Of a DNA stretch of 64,000 bases, positions 57,068 through 64,000 are shown piece by piece; positions within the stretch are counted from its first letter, which is position 1, and each line of letters begins with the position of its first letter. The notes beneath the pieces were generated by a model. It saw nothing but the letters and a program-made list of their open reading frames with translations, ran no database searches and was not told where the DNA came from. This stretch comes from Citrobacter werkmanii NBRC 105721 (GTDB lineage Bacteria > Pseudomonadota > Gammaproteobacteria > Enterobacterales > Enterobacteriaceae): the NCBI GenBank assembly GCA_000759755.1, contig BBMW01000003.1, positions 372,001-436,000 of the forward strand, in the 5' to 3' direction. The position numbers and the translations under genes were made by a program.

Positions 57068-58753
57068 TTGAAAAAGGTTTGGCTTAACCGTTATCCCGCT
57101 GGTGTCCCTGCGGAGATCAATCCTGACCGTTATCAATCCCTGGTGGAACTCTTTGAACACTCAGTAAGGCGCTATGCCGATCAGCCCGCGTTTGTAAACA
57201 TGGGGGAGGTGATGACCTTCCGCAAGCTTGAAGAGCGCAGCCGGGCGTTTGCGGCCTATTTGCAACAAGGGCTCGGGCTGAAAAAGGGCGATCGCGTCGC
57301 GCTGATGATGCCGAACCTGCTGCAATATCCGGTCGCCCTGTTTGGGATTTTACGTGCCGGCATGATTGTCGTGAACGTGAACCCCCTGTACACGCCTCGC
57401 GAGCTGGAACACCAGCTCAATGACAGCGGCGCGTCGGCGATTGTCATCGTGTCTAACTTTGCTCACACGCTGGAGAAGGTGGTCGATAAAACGTCGGTGC
57501 AACACGTGATCCTGACGCGTATGGGCGATCAACTTTCTACCGCCAAAGGGACGCTGGTTAACTTTGTCGTGAAGTACATTAAGCGCCTGGTGCCAAAATA
57601 TCACCTGCCGGATGCCATCTCGTTTCGCAGTGCACTGCAAAACGGTTATCGCATGCAGTATGTGAAGCCCGAAGTGGTGTCGGAAGATCTGGCGTTCCTG
57701 CAATATACCGGCGGGACAACCGGTGTGGCGAAAGGCGCGATGCTCACGCACCGCAACATGCTGGCTAACCTTGAACAGGTTAACGCCACCTATGGACCGT
57801 TGCTGCATCCGGGTAAAGAGTTGGTGGTAACGGCCTTACCGCTGTATCACATTTTCGCGCTGACAATGAACTGCCTGCTGTTTATTGAGCTGGGTGGTCA
57901 AAACCTGCTGATTACTAATCCGCGTGATATTCCGGGACTGGTAAAAGAGCTGGCGAAATACCCCTTCACCGCGATGACCGGCGTCAACACGCTGTTTAAC
58001 GCGCTGCTGAATAACAAAGAGTTCCAGCAACTGGATTTCTCCTCGCTACATCTTTCGGCAGGCGGCGGCATGCCGGTTCAACAGGCGGTGGCCGAGCGTT
58101 GGGTGAAGCTGACGGGTCAGTATCTGCTGGAAGGCTATGGCCTGACGGAGTGCGCCCCGCTGGTGAGTGTTAACCCTCACGATATCGACTATCACAGCGG
58201 CAGTATCGGTTTACCGGTTCCTTCCACTGAGGTCAAGCTGGTGGATGACGACGATAACGAAGTGCCGCCGGGTGAGCCGGGCGAACTGTGCGTGAAAGGC
58301 CCACAGGTGATGCTGGGTTACTGGCAGCGACCGGATGCGACCGATGAAATCGTCAAAGACGGCTGGTTGCACACTGGCGATATTGCGGTGATGGATGATG
58401 AAGGCTTCCTGCGGATTGTCGATCGTAAGAAAGATATGATCCTGGTGTCAGGCTTTAACGTTTATCCGAATGAAATTGAAGACGTAGTGATGCAACATTC
58501 TGGCGTACAGGAAGTCGCTGCGGTTGGCGTTCCATCGGGCAGCAGCGGTGAGGCGGTAAAAATCTTCGTGGTGAAGAAAGATGCCTCATTAACCGAAGAA
58601 GCGCTGGTCACTTTTTGTCGTCGCCATCTGACGGGCTATAAAGTACCGAAGCTGGTGGAGTTTCGTGATGAGTTGCCAAAATCTAACGTTGGTAAGATTT
58701 TGCGACGAGAATTACGTGACGAAGCACGCGCCAAAGTGGACAATAAAGGCTGA
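57068..58753 (+). CDS. fadD: Long-chain acyl-CoA synthetase
   Basis: 561 aa from a TTG start ([11 protein letters not shown]), as in E. coli FadD; the longer frame from 57002 crosses the promoter dyad and is unlikely. It activates fatty acids with ATP and CoA as they cross the inner membrane via FadL. AMP-binding motif [16 protein letters not shown] (about 212-227), and FACS signature region around [28 protein letters not shown]. Monocistronic, terminator at 58774. Confidence 0.97.
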   Translation: MKKVWLNRYPAGVPAEINPDRYQSLVELFEHSVRRYADQPAFVNMGEVMTFRKLEERSRAFAAYLQQGLGLKKGDRVALMMPNLLQYPVALFGILRAGMIVVNVNPLYTPRELEHQLNDSGASAIVIVSNFAHTLEKVVDKTSVQHVILTRMGDQLSTAKGTLVNFVVKYIKRLVPKYHLPDAISFRSALQNGYRMQYVKPEVVSEDLAFLQYTGGTTGVAKGAMLTHRNMLANLEQVNATYGPLLHPGKELVVTALPLYHIFALTMNCLLFIELGGQNLLITNPRDIPGLVKELAKYPFTAMTGVNTLFNALLNNKEFQQLDFSSLHLSAGGGMPVQQAVAERWVKLTGQYLLEGYGLTECAPLVSVNPHDIDYHSGSIGLPVPSTEVKLVDDDDNEVPPGEPGELCVKGPQVMLGYWQRPDATDEIVKDGWLHTGDIAVMDDEGFLRIVDRKKDMILVSGFNVYPNEIEDVVMQHSGVQEVAAVGVPSGSSGEAVKIFVVKKDASLTEEALVTFCRRHLTGYKVPKLVEFRDELPKSNVGKILRRELRDEARAKVDNKG

Positions 58754-58773
58754 GCGTTAAGTCAGCCAGCAGA

Positions 58774-58801
58774 AAACGCCGGGTAATCCGGCGTTTTTTT
58801 T
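58774..58801 (+). terminator. fadD terminator whose T8 tail leads into rnd
   Basis: AAACGCCGG / CCGGCGTTT stem, GTAAT loop, eight T (58794-58801). In E. coli an eight-U run just before rnd is needed for its translation; this is the same tract. Confidence 0.85.
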
Positions 58802-58825
58802 GGCGTAAACCTAAGAGAGCACGAT

Positions 58826-59953
58826 TTGAATTATCAAATGATCACTACGGACGACGCGTTGGCCACGCTGTGCGAAGCCGTCCGTGAATTTCCGGCGATA
58901 GCCCTGGATACCGAATTTGTTCGCACGCGTACCTATTATCCGCAGTTGGGGTTGATCCAGCTGTTTGATGGCAAACACGTTGCTCTGATTGACCCACAGG
59001 GGATCACTGACTGGTCACCACTACGCGATATTTTACGTGATACGGCGATAACCAAGTTTCTGCATGCCGGTAGTGAAGATCTGGAGGTGTTTCTCAATGC
59101 CTTTGGGGAACTCCCTCAGCCATTGATTGACACACAAATCCTCGCCGCTTTTTGCGGTCGTCCGCTGTCGTGGGGGTTTGCCGCGATGGTGGAAGAGTTT
59201 ACCGGCATAGCCCTGGACAAAAGCGAATCCCGTACCGACTGGCTGGCCAGGCCGCTGACCGAGCGCCAGTGTGAATATGCGGCGGCTGACGTCTGGTATC
59301 TGTTACCGATCACCACAACGCTGATGGCTGAAACCGAAGCCAGCGGTTGGCTGCCCGCCGCGCTGGACGAATGTCGCTTAATGCAGCAGCGTCGCCAGGA
59401 GATTCTGGCACCCGAGGATGCCTGGCGCGAGATCACCAACGCCTGGCAACTGCGTACCCGTCAGTTGGCCTGTCTGCAACTGCTTGCCGACTGGCGGCTG
59501 CGTAAAGCGCGCGAGCGCGATCTGGCGGTAAACTTTGTGGTGCGTGAAGAACACTTATGGGCGGTGGCGCGTTATATGCCGGGCAGTCTGGGCGAACTGG
59601 ACAGCCTGGGTCTTTCGGGCAGCGAAATTCGCTTCCACGGCAAGACGCTGATTTCTCTTGTCGAGAAAGCACAGGCTTTACCGGAAGCGTCGCTGCCGCA
59701 ACCGCTACTGAATTTGATGGATATGCCAGGCTACCGCAAGGCGTTCAAAGCCATTAAGGCGCTGGTTGCCGAAGTCAGTGCGGAGCAAAATCTCAGCGTC
59801 GAACTGCTGGCTTCACGCCGCCAGATCAACCAGTTGCTCAACTGGCACTGGAAATTAAAGCCGCAGCAATCCCTGCCTGAGCTGATTTCCGGCTGGCGTG
59901 GCAAACTGATGGCTGAGCGTCTCAACGCGCTGCTGTTGGAGTATCCGCAGTAA
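58826..59953 (+). CDS. rnd: Ribonuclease D
   Basis: 375 aa from a TTG start at 58826, the E. coli length and start codon. DEDDy 3'-5' exoribonuclease trimming tRNA precursors. Exo motifs ALDTEFVRTRTY (about 27-38), FLHAGSEDLEVF, and YAAADVWYL, followed by two HRDC domains (about 210-290 and 300-375). Expression is kept low by the rare start and depends on the upstream U-rich tract. Confidence 0.96.
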   Translation: MNYQMITTDDALATLCEAVREFPAIALDTEFVRTRTYYPQLGLIQLFDGKHVALIDPQGITDWSPLRDILRDTAITKFLHAGSEDLEVFLNAFGELPQPLIDTQILAAFCGRPLSWGFAAMVEEFTGIALDKSESRTDWLARPLTERQCEYAAADVWYLLPITTTLMAETEASGWLPAALDECRLMQQRRQEILAPEDAWREITNAWQLRTRQLACLQLLADWRLRKARERDLAVNFVVREEHLWAVARYMPGSLGELDSLGLSGSEIRFHGKTLISLVEKAQALPEASLPQPLLNLMDMPGYRKAFKAIKALVAEVSAEQNLSVELLASRRQINQLLNWHWKLKPQQSLPELISGWRGKLMAERLNALLLEYPQ

Positions 59954-59960
59954 GCAAGCT

Positions 59961-59989
59961 AAAACGGGAGCCAGGTGCTCCCGTTTTTA
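59961..59989. terminator. Bidirectional terminator between rnd and dmlA
   Basis: AAAACGGGAGC / GCTCCCGTTTT type stem with a CAGGT-like loop; A-run before and T-run after allow use on both strands. Confidence 0.85.
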
Positions 59990-60001
59990 ATGGCACGGAG
60001 G

Positions 60002-61087
60002 TTAACCGCGCAGTGCCCGACTAATGGCCTCGCCAACCTGCTGTGTGGTGGCGTTACCTTTCATATCTGGCGTTTTCGGACCGCTGGCAATAACTTGCTC
60101 AATTGCCGCCAGAATGCCGTCGTGGGCGGCCTTATAGTTGGCATCACCGTTGCCAAGAAAGTCGAGCATCATCGCGCCAGCCCAGATTGTCGCGATTGGG
60201 TTGGCGATATTTTTACCGTAGATATCAGGGGCTGAACCATGTACCGGCTCGAACAGTGACGGAAAGGTGCGTTCCGGGTTTAAGTTGGCAGATGGCGCAA
60301 TGCCAATTGTACCGGTACAGGCCGGACCGAGATCGGAGAGAATATCGCCAAACAGATTGGAAGCAACTACGACGTCAAAACGTTCCGGCTGCATCACAAA
60401 GCGGGCACAGAGAATATCAATATGCTGTTTATCCCAGCGGATCTCGGGATAGTTAGCCGCCATCGCTTCGACACGCTCGTCCCAGTAGGGCATGCTGATG
60501 GCAAGACCGTTTGATTTAGTCGCTGAAGTTAGCGTTTTGCGCGGGCGGCTTTGCGCCAGTTCAAAGGCGTAACGCAGTATACGGTCGACACCACGACGAG
60601 TGAAGACCGACTCCTGGATCACCATCTCGTGTTCGGTACCTTCGCTCACGCGTCCGCCGAGGGAAGAGTACTCCCCCTCGGTGTTCTCACGCACGACATA
60701 GAAATCAATGTCGCCCGGCTTTTTGCCTGCCAGCGGACAAGGGACGCCGGGGAACAGCCGCACCGGGCGCAGGTTAACGTACTGATCGAATTCGCGGCGA
60801 AACTTAAGCAGTGAACCCCAGAGTGAGATGTGGTCCGGGACGGTGTCCGGCCAGCCCACGGCACCAAAATAGATAGCATCGAAGGATTGCAACTGTTCAC
60901 GCCAGTCATCCGGCATCATCTTGCCGTGATGTGCATAGTATTCGCAACTGGCCCATTCCATTTGTTCAAAGCTGAGCGACAAACCCCAGCGTTCGGCGGC
61001 TGCCTGTAACACATGAATGCCTTCAGGCAGGACTTCTTTACCAATGCCATCTCCGGGGATAGCGGCAATACGACAGGTTTTCTTCAT
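60002..61087 (-). CDS. dmlA: D-malate dehydrogenase (decarboxylating)
   Basis: 361 aa from the ATG at 61087 (MKKTCRIAAIPGDGIGKEV), the E. coli DmlA length. Isocitrate/isopropylmalate dehydrogenase family. It oxidises D-malate to pyruvate and CO2 with NAD, allowing aerobic growth on D-malate; it also acts on isopropylmalate and tartrate in vitro. Active-site features: RENTEGEYSS, the Tyr/Lys region, and SNLFGDILSDLG metal aspartates. It is divergent from its likely regulator dmlR. Confidence 0.93.
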   Translation of the reverse strand: MKKTCRIAAIPGDGIGKEVLPEGIHVLQAAAERWGLSLSFEQMEWASCEYYAHHGKMMPDDWREQLQSFDAIYFGAVGWPDTVPDHISLWGSLLKFRREFDQYVNLRPVRLFPGVPCPLAGKKPGDIDFYVVRENTEGEYSSLGGRVSEGTEHEMVIQESVFTRRGVDRILRYAFELAQSRPRKTLTSATKSNGLAISMPYWDERVEAMAANYPEIRWDKQHIDILCARFVMQPERFDVVVASNLFGDILSDLGPACTGTIGIAPSANLNPERTFPSLFEPVHGSAPDIYGKNIANPIATIWAGAMMLDFLGNGDANYKAAHDGILAAIEQVIASGPKTPDMKGNATTQQVGEAISRALRG

Positions 61088-61190
61088 AGCAGCTCTCACT
61101 TGTACGCCATCAAAATTGACTTTCCCCTCATCCTATAATTGACTGAACGATAGTTAATCCCCCTAACTGGTGAAACATAAAACACAGATC

Positions 61191-62108
61191 ATGAATAATC
61201 TGCCGCTGTTAAATGATTTGCGCGTCTTTATGCTAGTTGCGCGTCGCGCGGGTTTTGCTGCCGTCGCCGAAGAGTTGGGTGTATCACCGGCTTATATCAG
61301 TAAGCGTGTAGCGATGCTGGAGCTGACGCTGAACGTGGTGCTGTTACACCGGACAACACGGCGGGTGACCATCACAGAAGAGGGAGAGCGGATATACGAA
61401 TGGGCGCAGCGGATCCTGCAGGATGTCGATCAGATGATGGATGAGCTGTCCGATGTCAGGCAGATCCCGCAAGGGATGTTACGTATTATCAGTAGCTTTG
61501 GTTTTGGCCGCCGGGTGGTGGCTCCTGCGTTGTCTGCGCTGGCGAAAGAGTACCCACAGCTGGAGCTGAGGTTCGATGTTGAAGACCGTCTGGTGGATCT
61601 GGTGAATGAGGGCGTCGATCTCGATATTCGTATCGGGGATGATATCGCACCTAATCTGATTGCCCGTAAACTGGCGACAAACTATCGCATTCTATGCGCC
61701 TCGCCGGAGTTTGTGGCGCAGCATGGAATGCCGAAGCAACTGAACGATCTCTCTACTTTTCCCTGTCTGGTCATTAAAGAGCGTGACCATCCGTTTGGTA
61801 TCTGGCAAATGCGCAATAAAGAGGGGACTCACTCAATCAAAGTCACGGGACCTCTGTCATCTAATCATGGCGAAGTGGTGCATCAATGGTGTCTTGACGG
61901 CCAGGGAATTGCTCTGCGTTCGTGGTGGGATGTCTGTAACAACATTGCCAGCGGACATCTGATACACATATTGCCTGAGTATTATCAACCAGCAAATATT
62001 TGGGCGGTTTATGTCTCCCGACTGGCGACGTCGGCAAAAATCCGTATTACCGTTGAGTATTTACGTCGCTATTTTGCCGAAAACTACCCGAAGTTTACTT
62101 TGGAATAA
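61191..62108 (+). CDS. dmlR: LysR-type regulator DmlR
   Basis: 305 aa from the ATG at 61191 (MNNLPLLNDLRVFMLVARRAG), two shorter at the C-terminus than E. coli DmlR (307). N-terminal winged helix-turn-helix (about 8-66, VSPAYISKRVAMLE) and a C-terminal periplasmic-binding-like effector domain. It activates dmlA on D-malate; the 103-bp gap is the shared promoter region. Confidence 0.93.
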   Translation: MNNLPLLNDLRVFMLVARRAGFAAVAEELGVSPAYISKRVAMLELTLNVVLLHRTTRRVTITEEGERIYEWAQRILQDVDQMMDELSDVRQIPQGMLRIISSFGFGRRVVAPALSALAKEYPQLELRFDVEDRLVDLVNEGVDLDIRIGDDIAPNLIARKLATNYRILCASPEFVAQHGMPKQLNDLSTFPCLVIKERDHPFGIWQMRNKEGTHSIKVTGPLSSNHGEVVHQWCLDGQGIALRSWWDVCNNIASGHLIHILPEYYQPANIWAVYVSRLATSAKIRITVEYLRRYFAENYPKFTLE

Positions 62109-62140
62109 ATGTGTTGCAGGTTGGCAAAGGACTGAAATTA

Positions 62141-62167
62141 AAAAAGGCAGAATACTCTGCCTTTTTT
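62141..62167. terminator. Bidirectional terminator between dmlR and minE
   Basis: AAAAAGGCAG / CTGCCTTTTT perfect stem with a 6-nt loop; A- and T-runs serve dmlR on plus and minCDE on minus. Confidence 0.88.
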
Positions 62168-62194
62168 GCAATCATGACGCAGTTACACAAAAGG

Positions 62195-62461
62195 TTATTT
62201 AGACTCTTCTGCTTCCGGTAATGTCACGTTGAGTTCAAGGATCGAAATATCGCCGTCTTTTTGTTCAAGCTGTACGGTGACCATTTCTGGATCGATTTGT
62301 ACATACTTGCAGATAACGTCGAGAATATCCTTCCTCAGCTGCGGTAAATAATGTGGCTCGGCGTCACTACGACGGCGTTCCGCAACAATAATCTGCAGTC
62401 GCTCTTTAGCGATGTTTGCTGTGCTCTTTTTCCGCGAGAGAAAAAAATCCAGTAATGCCAT
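62195..62461 (-). CDS. minE: Cell division topological specificity factor MinE
   Basis: 88 aa, the E. coli length. N-terminal amphipathic membrane-binding and MinD-contact region ([23 protein letters not shown]), and C-terminal dimerisation and topology domain (about 32-88). It stimulates the MinD ATPase and drives pole-to-pole oscillation. Third gene of minCDE, 3 nt after minD. Confidence 0.97.
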   Translation of the reverse strand: MALLDFFLSRKKSTANIAKERLQIIVAERRRSDAEPHYLPQLRKDILDVICKYVQIDPEMVTVQLEQKDGDISILELNVTLPEAEESK

Positions 62462-62464
62462 AAC

Positions 62465-63277
62465 TTATCCTCCGAACAGGCGTTTGAGGAAACCTTTCTT
62501 CTCTTCTTCAATGAAGCGGAAAGGACGTTCTTCTCCCAACAGACGGTCTACGGTATCAGCATAGGCTTTACCGGCATCAGCATTGATGTCGAGAATAACC
62601 GGCTCACCCTGGTTAGACGCGCGCAGGACTGACTGATCTTCAGGAATCACGCCAACCAACTTGATTCGCAGAATTTCCAGTACGTCTTCCATGCTCAGCA
62701 TGTCACCTTTATTTACGCGGCCAGGGTTGTAGCGCGTAAGCAACAGATGTTCTTTAATCGGCTCTTCACTGTTTTCTGCGCGACGGGATTTCGACGCCAG
62801 AATACCCAGAATACGGTCAGAGTCACGTACAGAAGAGACTTCCGGGTTAGTGGTGATAATGGCTTCATCGGCAAAATACAGGGCCATCAGCGCGCCGGTT
62901 TCAATACCCGCCGGGGAATCGCAGACGATGAAGTCAAAGTCCATTGCTTTCAGATCGTCAAGAACTTTTGCGACGCCTTCACGCGTCAGCGCGTCTTTAT
63001 CGCGAGTCTGTGAGGCCGGAAGAATAAAGAGATTCTCGGTACGCTTATCTTTGATTAACGCCTGATTTAACGACGCATCGCCCTGAATAACGTTGACGAA
63101 GTCGTAAACGACGCGGCGTTCACAACCCATAATCAGATCAAGGTTACGCAGGCCGATATCAAAATCAATAACGACAGTTTTCTTTCCCTTCTGGGCCAAA
63201 CCTGTAGCGATGGCCGCGCTGGAGGTGGTTTTGCCAACGCCCCCTTTACCCGAAGTAACAACAATAATGCGTGCCAT
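62465..63277 (-). CDS. minD: Septum site-determining ATPase MinD
   Basis: 270 aa, the E. coli length. ParA/MinD ATPase with deviant Walker A SGKGGVGKTT (about 9-18) and a C-terminal amphipathic membrane-targeting helix (EEEKKGFLKRLFGG). It recruits MinC to the membrane and oscillates with MinE. Confidence 0.98.
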   Translation of the reverse strand: MARIIVVTSGKGGVGKTTSSAAIATGLAQKGKKTVVIDFDIGLRNLDLIMGCERRVVYDFVNVIQGDASLNQALIKDKRTENLFILPASQTRDKDALTREGVAKVLDDLKAMDFDFIVCDSPAGIETGALMALYFADEAIITTNPEVSSVRDSDRILGILASKSRRAENSEEPIKEHLLLTRYNPGRVNKGDMLSMEDVLEILRIKLVGVIPEDQSVLRASNQGEPVILDINADAGKAYADTVDRLLGEERPFRFIEEEKKGFLKRLFGG

Positions 63278-63300
63278 AGAAATTCCTTGTTAAAAAGGGA

Positions 63301-64000
63301 TCAATTCAACGGTTGAACTGTCAAAGCGTTCTCTGCTAATTGCAGACGAGCCGCTTTGCCATAAAATTCTGCTGGGATTTTATCACTCAGCCAATAAACA
63401 CCTGCGATAGACACCAGTTCTGCCGTCAGATGGGTACAAAAAATTTGCGCTTCCCGGTCACCGCTTGCGCCTGCCAGCGCACGGCCCCTCATCATCCCAT
63501 AAACATGAATATTGCCATCAGCGATAAGCTCTGCGCCCGCACTGACGTGGCTTGTAACAATCAGATCACATTGTGGAGCATAAATGCGCTGACCGGAACG
63601 AACCGGTACATTTATTAATCGTGTTTTTGTGACGGGAGTAACGTTTTGCGGCGGCGGGACGGGAACGGGAGCCTCAACAGGCGCGGGACGAAGAGCTTTT
63701 TCTTTACCTTCAGTCAGTAAAGGAAGTCCCATTTCGTCAATTTCAGCCTTTAATCGGGCGTCTTTGCATCCGCTAACGCCGATAATGCGCAAGCCGGTAG
63801 ACGCGACAACTTCCTGCAGCGCCGACCAGTTTACCGGGCTTTCGAGACCACTCACGTTAATCACCACGGGAGCATGTTTTAAAAATGCAGGTGCCTGCGC
63901 GATTTTGTCTTCCAACGCCTGACGAATAACCTCGGGTTCTGCTTCATGTAAATGAACCACTGATAAGGTGAAGCTACTGCCTTTAAGCTCGATTGGCGTG
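63301..64000 (-). CDS. minC: Division inhibitor MinC, 5' end cut off
   Basis: Reads 232 codons from the window edge to the stop and begins at the fourth residue or so of the family ([19 protein letters not shown]), so only about three N-terminal residues are missing. N-terminal FtsZ-inhibiting domain (about 1-110), a Pro/Ala linker ([14 protein letters not shown]), and a C-terminal beta-helix that binds MinD and FtsZ ([20 protein letters not shown]). First gene of minCDE. Confidence 0.96.
   Translation of the reverse strand, partial: TPIELKGSSFTLSVVHLHEAEPEVIRQALEDKIAQAPAFLKHAPVVINVSGLESPVNWSALQEVVASTGLRIIGVSGCKDARLKAEIDEMGLPLLTEGKEKALRPAPVEAPVPVPPPQNVTPVTKTRLINVPVRSGQRIYAPQCDLIVTSHVSAGAELIADGNIHVYGMMRGRALAGASGDREAQIFCTHLTAELVSIAGVYWLSDKIPAEFYGKAARLQLAENALTVQPLN

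Overview
This window is chromosomal DNA of a member of the Enterobacteriaceae, most likely Citrobacter or a close relative between Escherichia and Salmonella. Nearly every protein reads like its E. coli K-12 counterpart over full length, and the gene order is the conserved backbone running ruvC-ruvAB-znu-mepM-lpxM-pykA-zwf-edd-eda ... manXYZ ... fadD-rnd-min. Two features point away from E. coli. A second FtsI-type penicillin-binding protein (PBP3SAL type, first described in Salmonella) lies between cspC and rlmA, and minCDE follows directly after the rnd region. The D-malate pair dmlA/dmlR sits between rnd and minE, without the yeaVWX genes that separate rnd from dmlA in E. coli. Species cannot be fixed from the sequence alone.

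Layout. 0-6 kb: end of ruvC, SOS-controlled ruvAB, the divergent zinc importer znuCB/znuA with its Zur operator, and the peptidoglycan hydrolase mepM. 6-14 kb: lpxM (lipid A), then a central-carbon block of pykA, hexR, zwf, edd and eda (Entner-Doudoroff), with HexR- and GntR-type operators. 14-25.6 kb: purT (PUR box), SOS gene yebG, yebF, yebE, ptrB, exoX, yobB, holE, the copper-linked yobA-yebZ-yebY operon, the SdsR/RyeA antisense sRNA pair, pphA, yebW, yebV and rsmF. 25.6-36.5 kb: lipid-transport pair letA-letB, msrC, proQ-prc, heat-shock protease htpX, exporter yebQ and kdgR. 36.5-42.8 kb: yobH, PhoP-regulated mgrB, yebO, yobF-cspC, the PBP3SAL-like synthase, rlmA, manganese exporter mntP with its yybP-ykoY riboswitch and upstream operators, and yobD. 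42.8-53 kb: mannose PTS manXYZ, yoaE, pdeD, sdaA, nudL, pabB and yoaH. 53-64 kb: yoaB, helicase yoaA, tsaB, lipoprotein yeaY, fadD, rnd, dmlA/dmlR, and minE, minD and most of minC.

Functional themes. Envelope upkeep: mepM, lpxM, letAB, prc, htpX, PBP3SAL, yeaY. Metal homeostasis: znuABC, yobA-yebZ-yebY, mntP. DNA damage: ruvABC, yebG, exoX, holE, yoaA. Sugar-acid and sugar catabolism: zwf-edd-eda, kdgR, hexR, manXYZ.

No prophage, insertion sequence, CRISPR array, rRNA or tRNA was seen, and no wholly new multi-gene system. The points most worth a second look are regulatory: stacked manganese and iron operators upstream of mntP, a LexA-like palindrome over the yoaA ribosome binding site, a hairpin that buries the yebE ribosome binding site, a long inverted repeat in the yebO-yobF gap, and a perfect 13-bp dyad around the fadD promoter. 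Among proteins, the PBP3SAL-like enzyme has SSD in place of the FtsI SSN motif, and YobB lacks the nitrilase triad.
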